The notes under the pieces: generated by a model
What the model was told of the DNA's origin: nothing
The model's database searches: none
Seen by the model: the letters and a program-made list of their open reading frames with translations, nothing else
Translations under genes and position numbers: made by a program
Source of the DNA: Holacanthus passer
Taxonomy: Eukaryota > Chordata > Actinopteri > Pomacanthidae
Assembly: GCA_025331565.1 (NCBI GenBank)
Contig: JAFREQ010000048.1
Location: forward strand, 1,674,001 to 1,738,000
Length of the DNA: 64,000 nt
Direction of reading: 5' to 3'
In this document: positions 57,278 to 62,504 of the stretch, one piece after another
Layout of the letters: the number at the start of each line of letters is the position of its first letter
How positions within the stretch are numbered: position 1 is the first letter of the stretch

Positions 57278-59987
57278 TTGCACATGCGTGTGTCATGACT
57301 GAGCTGTCATAGTGTCTGTTTGAGCCAGAGCTACTTGAAAGACACTTCTCTGCTGGCCTGAAGGCCTTTATGGGGTTCGATGAGCACATTGCATTATTTT
57401 TGCCAGCCGTGTCTTATTTGCAGCAAGTGCTGAGTGGACGTTTAGCCCTGTCTGTGGTGCAGCTTTTTCGACAGTCTATCCATCCTAGTCTGAGACTGAA
57501 TGAAATGTATTTTCTGACATACATTACTGGCTACAAGGAATGGAAAGGAAGTACAAGCAGATGAATAATCCTGTGAGTTCCAGTACTGATTCAAGCCTCA
57601 AGAATCTTTGTTGTTGGATCCAAAGGTTCCCAGACCACACTGTTCACTGGTGCCCATAATAAAGTTCTAATCCCCTTTTATTATTCATGTTACTTTGTCA
57701 TATACACTAGATGAGACTGTATTTCCCTGGACCACCCAGCATGTTCAATAGAAACTTTTCAGAAGACAGTGCAGTGGGCCGCCAGGCCTCTCTGCATCCA
57801 GCAGAACACTGTCAGCAGAGCCAGAAGAATGGTTCCCATGCTGTATCACAGCAGAAAGAACTGTAACAATAACAATATGGATTTTGTTAATGATTTTCAC
57901 ATTCACACTGAGGTTTCCTCTGTGGAGAGGGGGAACCACCTGCACTTTGCCAGACAATTCTGTTCTCAAGGGGCAAAGAAATGGACAGCATAGAGTTGTG
58001 TTTGGAATATTCCTTTTCCCCTGCTGTTTTATGGATGGATGAAAGGCCGTGATGGGTTTCCCCACTGTGCTGCCCAGTTGTTGTGGGGAATATTGATCAA
58101 TCATCATGAAGGATGTTAAAAATGAAGGAAAGGATGAGAACAGTTCGGCCACGCACCGTTGTGACTTAGTTTGCATGTGTGTCCACGGGGGCTGAGTGGA
58201 GAAACAGAATGGAGAGGAATGGAAAAAGGCCAGTTCATTATGCAATATGAAAGGTGATGCACTAAGCAAAGTGCACCCACATCAATCACCAACTATATGA
58301 TCTCTCCAGCTGGTTCTCTCTCTCCATTTTCCTCCAGCCATCCTGAATGCATCCAAGGAGGTGGTCCGGAGCAAGAGGATGACTCAGATCCTGGAGGTGG
58401 TGCTGGCCTTCGGCAACTTCATGAACAAGGGCCAGAGAGGCAACGCCTACGGCTTCAAGGTCTCCAGCCTCAACAAGATTGCTGACACAAAGTCCAGCAT
58501 AGACAGGTGGGCCACGGGGGACTGTGGACATCAAATTATCACCTTAGAAGCATCCTTTAAAAAAAATAATAGTAATAAATAATCATCGTATACATGTTTA
58601 TGGTCGTTATTGCAGCATGGGATATTTATATATATATACGGGACCTAAACAATATCAGGATATGTGTAATACCACTAACATTCCAAATGGTGGTATTTTT
58701 AAGCAACTTCTCATGAAAATGACAATATGTGGCATTCCCAATGAAGATGTGGGCCTGCAAATATAATAATAAAGAGCTAAAGAGGCAAAAGAGTTTCTGA
58801 TTCAAAGGGTTGAATAAAAGTATTCAAGATGATACCTGAATAAACATGTCTTGAATTAGTTGTGTTTCCGTCATTACTTTTGTTCAAAAAACATTTGTCT
58901 TCACTTGTGATTCAACAGAAACATCACCATGTTGCACTACCTGATCATGATCTTTGAGAAGAACTACCCTGACACACTACACATCCAGCAGGACCTCAGC
59001 AGTGTACCAGAGGCTGCCAAAGTCAAGTGAGTGTGCACCACATTTCACTGTAGGGACGCTTGCAGGGAAAAGACATTTTCACCAAAACCTATGTATCTTT
59101 ACTACAGCAGAGAGGAGCACACGCTCAGTCCCAACTGCATGTAGTTCAAAGTATTGCAGTGCCAACAGTTGTTACTTGGGTGAAAAATACTATATAGGGT
59201 AGATATATGGTTTTAATTTTAATTATGATTAAGTTCTTCTCTACCACAGACTTTTACTAGAAAAGGTTATTGAAAATATAAACTAGGACACAAATTGTAA
59301 CCCCCAAACTTGTAGGCAGTGCAGTACAAGACAATAAACAAGATTGTCTCCAGAACAGTTTGTTTTTCTTTCTTTCACTAGTTTGGTGGAGTTGGAAAAA
59401 GAGGTGCACAATATCAAAAGTGGACTGAAGGCTCTGGAGGCGGTGAGTTGTTATGCGTTTGTGTCACGTTCCCTCCCACTGGTTCTTCTCCTGTCTGTAA
59501 TTATGTTTTCTAGCCGTGCAGAAATGGACAGCGGGTTGAGGTGTTTAAATGCTGGTAATGCCGACATGGAACGGCAAATGTCACATTTGCAGCCACACGC
59601 AGAAACAAGGGCTTATGTGCATGCACGCATGAAGGCACATACGCATATTACACTTGACAGAGATCTACTGTTTTTATTATTATTTTCCATAACTGAGGAA
59701 AATGTTCCCTTGGCTTCAAGGAAAAGTCACTGATCATTTGCTCTGTCTCTTTCTCCCCCGTCTAAGTATATGAAGCACAGAAGAATTTCATAACTTAACC
59801 AATTTTCTTTTTGAAAATTTGACATCTCTCATCCTCCCCCCCCCCTCCTCTCCAGGAGCTGCACTACCAGCAGAGCAGGACAAGGGAACGTGGGGATAAG
59901 TTTGTGGCTGTGATCGGTGACTTCATCACTGTGGCTGGCTTCAGCTTCTCTGAACTGGAGGACCAGCTGAGTGAAGCCAAGGACAAG
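9765..59987 (+). CDS. daam2: daam2, DAAM-subfamily formin (22 coding exons, 3' end outside window)
   Basis: DAAM2 is a cytoplasmic formin that nucleates and elongates unbranched actin filaments and links Dishevelled/Wnt signalling to Rho and actin; these roles are family knowledge. Joining 22 phase-compatible exons gives 938 codons without a stop. In order these are a basic, cysteine-containing N-terminus, the GTPase-binding and FH3/DID armadillo-like region (about residues 45-430), a coiled coil (about 435-515), a proline-rich FH1 (about 519-590) and FH2 (from about 600, lasso FNW at 609-611, knob isoleucine I684, GNFMNKG at 807-813). Mammalian DAAM2 is about 1,068 residues and reaches the equivalent of exon 22 at about 938, so roughly 130 residues (end of FH2 and the DAD) lie beyond 64000. 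Peptides in exons 3 and 4 match DAAM2, not DAAM1. Assignment is by remembered family sequence, not by a search. Confidence 0.96.
11163..11403 (-). mobile_element. fragment of TIR-flanked non-autonomous DNA element
   Basis: Reads AACAGGTGTTTTTGAG, CTTTCCCAGTCTTTTGTTGC and AACATTAAATAT, ending in the terminal repeat CAGGGTTGT. The 25.7-kb copy has the same order and the 47.7-kb copy the reverse. I set strand by calling the 47.7-kb copy plus. Only one terminus is recognisable here. Confidence 0.7.
16121..16315 (-). mobile_element. SINE-like fish repeat (GTCCTCAC family), copy A
   Basis: Between CA repeats, reads CCTAACCTAAACCTTAAAAT, TGACCTTCAAACAGTTC, TGTGAGGACTGGCCGACATG and AGCAAGTACAAGTACAAACA. 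It is the reverse complement of the copies at 41.7 and 63.7 kb. Such CA-flanked units are very common in teleost introns; I cannot name the class with certainty. Confidence 0.7.
16459..16493 (+). repeat. (GT)n microsatellite
   Basis: About 17 GT units with one interruption (TCT). It lies about 150 nt after a (CA)n run at about 16293-16312, so the transcript could fold back. Confidence 0.9.
18390..18404 (+). repeat. short (CAG)5 run
   Basis: Five CAG units within an intronic open frame. No splice sites frame it as an exon. Confidence 0.8.
19809..19898 (+). CDS. daam2: daam2 coding exon 2 (residues 57-86)
   Basis: A 90-nt exon, phase 0-0, with acceptor TTGTTGCAG and donor AAG/GTGAGT. It encodes DELDLTDKNREAMF and then WQIYCSKKK, the near-invariant start of the DAAM GTPase-binding domain. 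This domain receives Rho and takes part in autoinhibition. Confidence 0.96.
20826..20854 (+). repeat. poly-A tract (29 nt)
   Basis: The longest homopolymer in the window. It could be a retroposon tail, but the upstream sequence is not recognisable. Confidence 0.9.
21535..21573 (+). repeat. (CA)n microsatellite
   Basis: About 19 CA units, then CCACACAG. Confidence 0.92.
22602..22645 (+). repeat. compound (GT)n(AT)n(GT)n microsatellite
   Basis: GT units, then TATATATATA, then about 11 GT units. Confidence 0.9.
23928..23980 (+). repeat. local duplication of a ~20-nt unit
   Basis: AAGCTCGGACAACAAGTGAA occurs twice, the second copy about 30 nt after the first, separated by ATATGACCTTA-type sequence. 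It is a simple intronic tandem duplication. Confidence 0.8.
25721..26080 (-). mobile_element. TIR-flanked non-autonomous DNA element, copy
   Basis: Starts within the terminal repeat (GTTTGGACGCTGTGTAAAAC). It then shares CCTGAGCCCATGTTGT, CTCTCTCCATCCTTGCTTAT, GGATGAACCTTTCATACC and ATCCAAACAGGTGTTTTTGG with the reverse complement of 47693-48185. The far end is decayed (GGTTGTA at 26074-26080). Confidence 0.8.
26275..26540 (+). repeat. dispersed fish repeat, class unassigned
   Basis: Contains GCATCATGGGAAGTCCCCC, CAGTCTAGGCCTATAGCAGC, AACTAAGGGATGCCTCAGGG and TTTTAAGCCTACTCTTAAAT, a sequence I recognise as very common across teleost genomes. It is non-coding here. Confidence 0.6.
28266..28340 (+). 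CDS. daam2: daam2 coding exon 3 (residues 87-111)
   Basis: A 75-nt exon, phase 0-0, with acceptor TCCATGCACAG and donor GCT/GTAAGT. EQEDPNKLATSWPDYYID is diagnostic: human DAAM2 has the same peptide, whereas DAAM1 reads DQEENKGATSWPEFY here. This is the clearest single piece of evidence for the paralog assignment. Confidence 0.96.
29432..29990. repeat. dispersed repeat head plus AT-rich TATAG low-complexity tract
   Basis: Begins GATAAGCCTTTATTGATCTG, CAGAGGGGGTATTTGG and TTTCAGCAGCACAAGGACAG, a pattern I recognise from teleost repeats. It then degenerates into TATAGTA/ATAATATA-type sequence to about 29950. No gene is seen. Confidence 0.6.
31600..31860 (+). repeat. dispersed fish repeat (AGTAAAAGTAC type)
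   Basis: CACTTAAGTAAAAGCACTAA, ATACCACACTGTAAAAGTTA, TTACTTAAGTATGCAAGTGT and AAAATGTATTTAAAGTATTC match a well-known teleost interspersed repeat, related in motif to those at 2.6 and 39.4 kb. Confidence 0.6.
33190..33212 (+). repeat. (CA)n microsatellite
   Basis: About 11 CA units. Confidence 0.9.
34022..34116 (+). CDS. daam2: daam2 coding exon 4 (residues 112-143)
   Basis: A 95-nt exon, phase 0-2, with acceptor CACTTGTATAG and donor GAG/GTAAGT. It encodes MQTLFAFDEEEMEMRNKV and then VEDLKTALRTQPM, with the final Arg codon split to exon 5. The acidic, helical segment lies inside the GTPase-binding domain and matches DAAM2 rather than the DAAM1 version. Confidence 0.95.
38580..38850 (+). 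mobile_element. decayed 3' fragment of a LINE reverse transcriptase (L2/CR1-like)
   Basis: Conceptual reading with frame changes gives RGAIESILTGNLTNWHGGC followed later by LLLSGKRYRSICCRTARLQ. These resemble the C-terminal end of fish L2/CR1-clade LINE proteins (..IESILT...WYG... and LPSGRRYRSIRTRT..). Stops and frameshifts show it is dead. Clade assignment is tentative. Confidence 0.6.
39200..39530 (+). repeat. second copy of the 2.6-3.6 kb dispersed repeat (part)
   Basis: CTTTCTGGAGCTCTGCTTTC, CGAACACACCAGCAGCTTCT, TCCATTCTCACATAG and, at the end, TGTAATTCATTACTTCCAAC. It is collinear with 3331-3440 in the same orientation. Confidence 0.6.
39605..39653 (+). repeat. (CA)n microsatellite, about 24 units
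   Basis: A pure CA run of 49 nt. It faces the (GT)24 run at 39781-39828. Confidence 0.95.
39781..39828 (+). repeat. (GT)24 microsatellite
   Basis: A pure GT run of 48 nt, 127 nt downstream of a complementary CA run. Confidence 0.95.
41711..41966 (+). mobile_element. SINE-like fish repeat (GTCCTCAC family), copy B
   Basis: TTTTTAACCAACAGAGTGAG, TGAGGACATTTTGGATGGTC, GGGACTGCATTATGTCAATG and CACAAGTATAGAAGTGTGTG. Same family and orientation as 63.7 kb. Confidence 0.7.
43090..43423 (+). CDS. daam2: daam2 coding exon 5 (residues 143-254)
   Basis: The largest exon (334 nt), phase 2-0. It encodes the armadillo-like GBD/FH3 core, including FVTRFIELDGLTCLLNF, MDYETSESRIHT, CIKALMNNSQGRAHVLAH and KTKVAVLEILGAVCLVP. 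These helices are almost identical between DAAM1 and DAAM2. Acceptor CCTCCTTCAG, donor CAG/GTGAGG. Confidence 0.97.
43424..44078 (+). other. daam2: daam2 intron 5
   Basis: 655 nt from GTGAGG to CCATGTAG. I see no repeat or gene in it. Confidence 0.85.
44079..44189 (+). CDS. daam2: daam2 coding exon 6 (residues 255-291)
   Basis: A 111-nt exon, phase 0-0. It encodes TLLNELDKSTGRYRDEV through INAVLNAGAGE (FH3/DID). The family sequence continues DNLEF, which is exactly the start of exon 7, so the exon must end at 44189. The donor there is GAG/GTCGCC, an unusually poor match to GTRAGT. Unspliced reading would run to a stop at 44360. Confidence 0.92.
44405..44508 (+). CDS. daam2: daam2 coding exon 7 (residues 292-326)
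   Basis: A 104-nt exon, phase 0-2. It encodes DNLEFRLHLRYEFLMLG and IQPVIDKLREHENATLD, with the Arg codon split to exon 8. This is part of the DID/dimerisation region that binds the C-terminal DAD in autoinhibited formins. Donor CAG/GTGAGA. Confidence 0.96.
44509..44970 (+). other. daam2: daam2 intron 7
   Basis: 462 nt from GTGAGA to CTGTACAG. AT-rich in the middle; no repeat or gene seen. Confidence 0.85.
44971..45037 (+). CDS. daam2: daam2 coding exon 8 (residues 326-348)
   Basis: A 67-nt exon, phase 2-0. It encodes RHLDFFEMVRNEDDSELA and then KRFDM, a conserved stretch of FH3. Acceptor CTCTCTGTACAG, donor ATG/GTGAGT. Confidence 0.96.
45177..45294 (+). CDS. daam2: daam2 coding exon 9 (residues 349-388)
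   Basis: A 118-nt exon, phase 0-1. It encodes THVDTKSAGAMFELIKKK and then LLSILQHCLQMP, with a Tyr codon split to exon 10. The first residue is Thr where mammals have Val (VHIDTKSA). Donor CCCT/GTGAGT. Confidence 0.95.
45575..45713 (+). CDS. daam2: daam2 coding exon 10 (residues 388-434)
   Basis: A 139-nt exon, phase 1-2. It encodes YKRGGGSLQHWQLLDRIL and then QQIVLQDDKGEDPD...NFSVKNIIRM, the end of the FH3 region. The glycine-rich KRGGGS loop differs from mammalian KRNGGY but keeps its length. Donor CAT/GTAAGT. Confidence 0.95.
45714..48485 (+). other. daam2: daam2 intron 10 (2.8 kb)
   Basis: GTAAGT to CTTCACAG. Apart from the TIR element at 47693-48185, it shows no gene or repeat that I recognise. 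A short GC-rich patch near 46.8-46.9 kb has no splice signals around it. Confidence 0.85.
47693..48185 (+). mobile_element. complete-looking TIR-flanked non-autonomous DNA element (493 bp)
   Basis: The left end ACAACCCCGATTCTAAAGCA and right end TTGGAATCTGGGTTGT belong to ~40-nt terminal inverted repeats (47693-47732 and 48146-48185) that match at roughly four positions in five and share an identical inner GCTGTGTAAAAC. There is no transposase frame inside. It is a common teleost MITE-like family; the superfamily is not assigned and no clear target duplication is visible. Confidence 0.8.
48486..48544 (+). CDS. daam2: daam2 coding exon 11 (residues 434-454)
   Basis: A 59-nt exon, phase 2-1. 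It encodes MLVNENEVKQWRDQAEKF and RK, the start of the coiled coil leading to FH1. Acceptor CTGCTTCACAG, donor G/GTAAAA. Confidence 0.95.
48725..48909 (+). CDS. daam2: daam2 coding exon 12 (residues 454-515)
   Basis: A 185-nt exon, phase 1-0. It encodes a charged coiled coil: LERKERECETKTQEKED, TLNKMKDKLQREGVELRSA, REQVLDLSSRINDIA. This region probably supports dimerisation and spaces FH3 from FH1. The donor GCT/GTGAGC is followed by the FH1 exon. Confidence 0.94.
49201..49503 (+). CDS. daam2: daam2 coding exon 13, FH1 and start of FH2 (residues 516-616)
   Basis: A 303-nt exon, phase 0-0. It carries the whole FH1: runs of 5 to 10 prolines broken by GG, GAP, MMGGF and SC, which bind profilin-actin and SH3/WW partners. 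It then enters FH2 with SIPQPSHPLKSFNWAKLGE; the FNW tryptophan (611) is the lasso residue that clasps the partner subunit. The repeated CCTCCTCCG codons make the exon prone to slippage and length variation. Donor GAG/GTGAGA. Confidence 0.95.
49504..49818 (+). other. daam2: daam2 intron 13
   Basis: 315 nt from GTGAGA to CATTTGCAG. No repeat or gene seen. Confidence 0.85.
49819..49926 (+). CDS. daam2: daam2 coding exon 14 (FH2 lasso/linker, residues 617-652)
   Basis: A 108-nt exon, phase 0-0. It encodes NMINGTIWNDIDDLRAFK and then LDLKDIEKMFSAYQRQQ, the FH2 lasso end and the start of the linker. Acceptor CATTTGCAG. The donor CAG/GTTTGG is weak (no G at +5), which fits regulated splicing to the microexon downstream. 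Confidence 0.94.
51492..51521 (+). CDS. daam2: candidate alternative daam2 microexon, 10-residue FH2-linker insert
   Basis: Exactly 30 nt, phase 0-0, between GGCTGCCTTGGCAG and a strong donor CAG/GTGAGT. It would insert DLLTNQSFKQ after residue 652 without changing frame. DAAM1 carries DFFVNSNSKQ at the same place (identical D, N, K, Q and hydrophobic positions 2-4), and one DAAM1 isoform is ten residues shorter. A pyrimidine-rich tract and a TGC lie just before the acceptor, the arrangement known for SRRM4-dependent neuronal microexons. That it is used in this gene is inference. Confidence 0.75.
52280..52560 (+). repeat. dispersed fish repeat
   Basis: AACTAGCTGGTGAACATAGT, AGCCAGATATTTCCCTCAGG and ATGTTGCTCTGTGTCTGCT are recognised from perciform-type genomes. 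A poly-T lies at its left side. Class unassigned. Confidence 0.55.
53956..54062 (+). CDS. daam2: daam2 coding exon 15 (residues 653-688)
   Basis: A 107-nt exon, phase 0-2. It encodes KETGSMDDIYVSTRKVKE and then LSVIDGRRAQNCIILLS. It contains the FH2 knob; I684 lines up with the isoleucine whose alanine change abolishes actin assembly in other formins (family knowledge). Mammalian DAAM2 joins QRHQ directly to KELGSTEDIY, supporting the exon 14-15 join. Donor AA/GTACGA. Confidence 0.96.
54063..54990 (+). other. daam2: daam2 intron 15
   Basis: 928 nt from GTACGA to CCTTTGCAG; no gene or recognisable repeat. Confidence 0.85.
54991..55075 (+). CDS. daam2: daam2 coding exon 16 (residues 688-716)
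   Basis: An 85-nt exon, phase 2-0. It encodes KLKMSNEEIKRAILEMDE and REELAKDMLEQ, helical FH2 sequence. Acceptor TCCTTTGCAG, donor CAG/GTACGG. Confidence 0.96.
55076..55547 (+). other. daam2: daam2 intron 16
   Basis: 472 nt from GTACGG to CTTTGCAG; nothing recognised. Confidence 0.85.
55548..55654 (+). CDS. daam2: daam2 coding exon 17 (residues 717-752)
   Basis: A 107-nt exon, phase 0-2. It encodes LLKFVPEKSDIDLLEEHK and then HELERMARADRFLFEMS, one of the best conserved parts of DAAM FH2 domains. Acceptor GCATCTTTGCAG, donor CAG/GTACAC. Confidence 0.97.
55655..56583 (+). other. daam2: daam2 intron 17
   Basis: 929 nt from GTACAC to CTTCATCAG; nothing recognised apart from a pyrimidine-rich 3' end. 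Confidence 0.85.
56584..56672 (+). CDS. daam2: daam2 coding exon 18 (residues 752-782)
   Basis: An 89-nt exon, phase 2-1. It encodes RIDHYQQRLQALFFKKKF and AERLAETKPKVE, FH2 core. Acceptor CCCTTCATCAG, donor AAG/GTAAGG. Confidence 0.96.
56673..58337 (+). other. daam2: daam2 intron 18 (1.7 kb)
   Basis: GTAAGG to TTCCTCCAG. It contains a TG microsatellite at 57244-57273. A long minus-strand open frame at 57745-58269 has no recognisable domain and is taken as chance. Confidence 0.8.
57244..57273 (+). repeat. (GT)n microsatellite
   Basis: About 15 GT units. Confidence 0.9.
58338..58506 (+). CDS. daam2: daam2 coding exon 19 (residues 782-838)
   Basis: A 169-nt exon, phase 1-2. It encodes AILNASKEVVRSKR, the FH2 signature GNFMNKGQRGNAYGF (807-821) and SSLNKIADTKSSID. 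Acceptor TTTTCCTCCAG, donor CAG/GTGGGC. Confidence 0.97.
58507..58918 (+). other. daam2: daam2 intron 19
   Basis: 412 nt from GTGGGC to TTCAACAG. It holds a short TATATA run near 58625-58640 and nothing else recognisable. Confidence 0.85.
58919..59026 (+). CDS. daam2: daam2 coding exon 20 (residues 838-874)
   Basis: A 108-nt exon, phase 2-2. It encodes RNITMLHYLIMIFEKNY and then PDTLHIQQDLSSVPEAAKV, FH2. The LHYLIMI helix is conserved, while the following loop is more divergent from mammals (LNMPSELQHLPEAAKV). Donor AA/GTGAGT. Confidence 0.95.
59027..59381 (+). other. daam2: daam2 intron 20
   Basis: 355 nt from GTGAGT to TTTCACTAG; nothing recognised. Confidence 0.85.
59382..59442 (+). CDS. 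daam2: daam2 coding exon 21 (residues 874-894)
   Basis: A 61-nt exon, phase 2-0. It encodes NLVELEKEVHNIKSGLKA and LEA, FH2. Acceptor TTCTTTCACTAG, donor GCG/GTGAGT. Confidence 0.95.
59443..59855 (+). other. daam2: daam2 intron 21
   Basis: 413 nt from GTGAGT to CTCTCCAG. The C-rich 3' end (CCTCCCCCCCCCC type) is the polypyrimidine tract of exon 22. Confidence 0.85.
59856..59987 (+). CDS. daam2: daam2 coding exon 22, last in window (residues 895-938)
   Basis: A 132-nt exon, phase 0-0, after a C-rich tract and CTCCAG. It encodes ELHYQQSRTRERGDKF, VAVIGDFITVAGFSFSELE and DQLSEAKDK. Donor AAG/GTAGCT. The next family sequence (FAKALMHFGE-like) was not found by eye up to 64000, so the remaining exons are outside the window. 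Confidence 0.95.
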
Positions 59988-61427
59988 GTAGCTAACTGCA
60001 GATCCACTCAGCTGTTCGGTGAAGCGTGTATGTGAATGTGAGAGAAGATCATGCTGCAAGTTCATATGTCCATGTGGGTGGCTTTAATGCATCACTTGCT
60101 GGTTGCCATCACTGCCAAACCTTCATGGCAGACAGGAGAGGAGGGAAGAGGAGAGAGACAAAATACCGAAGGGAGAAATCCTGAAACCTCTGTCCATCCC
60201 TCTTAGTCCAGTGTGATGACTTCAGCAGCACTGGGGAAACCCAGCATTGAAAGATGACCATGGATTCCCCCGTTGTCCTTCCTTTGTTTTTGTCTCTTTG
60301 AGTTAGTGTTTTAAATCCACACTCTCCCTCTTTGTACAACTGGGACAAATGGCCCTATGAACCCTGCTGGCTGATGCATTGATGTATGGTATGAAGTATA
60401 TAAGCTGAAAATATCAGTGGGACTCTGGGAATCCCAAAGTAAGACAGTGTTGAAAAGATTTATGTGAACAGGTTATTTCATTTGCAGGCCTTGGGTGCTC
60501 TGTTGCGCTTTTAGCATCCTGATACTGACACATTAGAAGCTTTTAAATCATGCAGACTGCATTCAAAAGTTACATTCGTCCATATTTTATATCCTACTTT
60601 ATTATGAGGCTTGTCGTTTTCCAAGATAAATGACACAATGATACTAAATGCCCAAATTGCTTAAATTCTAAAAAATTGAGAGAGAAAGAAAGGAGAAAGA
60701 ACCCCTTGGGTTTCATTGAGAGCCTCCCCTCTACTTAATTATTTGTTCAAGGAGGAGGTCGGTAAAGAATTGGAGGGAAACCGGGCCAGTGGGTACGTCA
60801 TGGGAAAAGAACGGGAGGAGCAGGGCACCGGTTACTGCTGTAAAACAAAAGAACCTGTGTTCACCGGCCCAGACTCTAAAACACACACATTTCCTAAGAC
60901 GACTGTATGTGTGTGTGTGTGTGTGTGGCTGGTAAATGGGGAGTCTGACGCATTAACTCAGTGCTTGTCAAAGCTCTCCGACGCTCCATTAGGTTTCCAG
61001 TGGAATACAAATATGGAAGTGTGGGTGTGCACTTCTCAAGAAGGAAGAGGAGGATGACTGAACAGAACAGGCAGTCCAGTGAGGCTCATGAAGTTCCATG
61101 GCAACAAATGAGAGAGCGAGACACACACACACACCCTCGCCAGACACTACTACATACATTACAAAGGATTACAGTTGTCCGAGGTCATGTGGGTTATTGG
61201 GACAGAGGTTTCCAGAGGAGAGAGGGGATTTTCCTCATATCCACGGAGAATCGTTGGGTTTATCCTTAACAACACATCCACACACATGTTCACGGACAAT
61301 ACAAGATTCAGTCTCTATCCAAGAGCAAACCAGCTCAGTTTCAAACAGAAACTGCCGACCAGGGTGTGCTTTAAGATATTACATCGCCACATGTGCCGTT
61401 GGAAGGGGAAATATGAGGATAAAAGAA

Positions 61428-61460
61428 AATTTGTTACACTGGTAAACGGTGTAACAAATT
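61428..61460. repeat. perfect 12-bp inverted repeat, 9-nt loop
   Basis: AATTTGTTACAC (61428-61439) and GTGTAACAAATT (61449-61460) pair completely. It sits just beyond the point where the Penelope endonuclease frame ends. Confidence 0.85.
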
Positions 61461-61487
61461 CTGTTGGGCATCATCTCATGGACAAAT

Positions 61488-62420
61488 ATGTACATTGTTG
61501 TCATCGAAAGAGTGTCTCTTTCCCTTGAGGTGGAAGTAAACTGCTGAATCTTGGCCTGTGGTGTTGGCCCTCCTGTGTTGAGCCATCCGTTTGTTGAGTG
61601 GTTGTTTGGTTTCTCCAATGTATAAATCTGCACAGTCCTCACTGCATTGGACAGCGTACACCAGGTTGCTTCTCTTGTGTTTTGGTGTAGGGTCTTTGGG
61701 GTGGACCAGTGTGTTGCTAGGTTTGAAGAATACCACGATGTGGTGTTTATTGAAAATCCTCCAGAGTTTCTCAGATACTCCAGACACATATGGTATCACA
61801 ATGTTGTTGCATCTGTTCTTCCTCTCCTCTTCCCCTGTGGTGTTGATACTCTTTCTGGATTTCATGGCTGTTTTCAGAAAGGTCCAGTTGGTGTATCCAC
61901 AAGCTTTGAGTGCATTCTTCAAGTGCTTCTGCTCCTTGTTTTAGGCCTGTTCACTTGTGGGAATGGGAATGGGAATGTTCTCAACTCTGTGGTGCAATGT
62001 TCTGATGACTCCAAGCTTGTGCTCCAGGGGGTGGTGGGAGGACTGGACTGTCTTGTGTCTTCTCATGTGAACTTGATGTTGCTGTCCACAGAGTTGATGT
62101 GTTCTGAGAAGGCTTGTACTTCATCAGTTCTGATGATGACCCAGGTGTCATCCATGTATCTAAACCAGTGGCTTGGCTCAGTTCCACTGAAGGAGTTTAG
62201 GGCTCTGTTCTCCATTTCTTCCATGTAGAGGTCAGCTACTATAGGAGAAACTGGTGAGCCCATGGCACAGCCATGCTTCTAACTGTAAAACTTCCCGTTG
62301 TACTGGAAGTAGGTGGTGTTGAGACAGAGGTCCAGCAGTTGGCAGATCTGGTCGGACTGAGGCTACTTCTGTTGTCCAGAGTGTTGACGACTTGTTCAAC
62401 GACTCCACAGAGGTATAAGT
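61488..62420 (-). mobile_element. broken Penelope-like retroelement (RT plus GIY-YIG endonuclease)
   Basis: Read on the minus strand from about 62420: LLDLCLNTTYFQYNGKFY, then KHGCAMGSPVSPIVADLYM (RT motif 4/B), RYMDDTW (catalytic YMDD) and, after a gap, HPLEHKLGVIRTL. The following frame 61922-61476 holds KNALKACGYTNW, NLVYAVQC and DLYIGETKQPLNKRMAQH. The last is a GIY-YIG endonuclease core with VYAV, LYIG and the following arginine, the RT-EN order typical of Penelope-like elements. It is dead: a frameshift near 62345, a stop before KHGCAM, a stop after IKFT, an internal deletion, another in-frame stop before NKEQKHL and loss of the C-terminus after VHICP. Confidence 0.88.
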
Positions 62421-62449
62421 ACCTGGGTCTCTGTGCCAGTCAGTCAGAA

Positions 62450-62504
62450 CTGAAGAAGCATCTTGGATGAGAAGTGAAACATCTTCAAGAAGGTACACTA
62501 AGTC
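62450..62504 (+). other. hammerhead-ribozyme-like core (decayed)
   Basis: CTGAAGA at 62450-62456 fits the CUGANGA core. A hairpin with loop TGGATG and arms CATCT/AGAAG (one mismatch) follows, then GAAA at 62476-62479 and GTC at 62502-62504. Penelope-like elements are known to carry hammerhead motifs, but this one lies on the strand opposite the element's coding strand and its stem I is not convincing. Confidence 0.3.

Noticed and set aside
57745..58269. Minus-strand 174-codon open frame in intron 18
   Set aside because: Low-complexity Ser/Phe-rich chance translation, no domain, no splice or promoter context.
9765..59987. Assignment to the paralog daam1
   Set aside because: EQEDPNKLATSWPDYY, the MRNKVVEDLKTALRTQP segment and KETGSMDDIY follow DAAM2; DAAM1 differs at all three.
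60716..61057. Possible next daam2 exon among open frames after exon 22
   Set aside because: None encodes the expected FAKALMHFGE or EFFGIFD sequence and the phase-0 splice sites are absent.
61647..62228. Plus-strand 193-codon open frame
   Set aside because: It overlaps the minus-strand Penelope RT/endonuclease remnant and shows no motif of its own.
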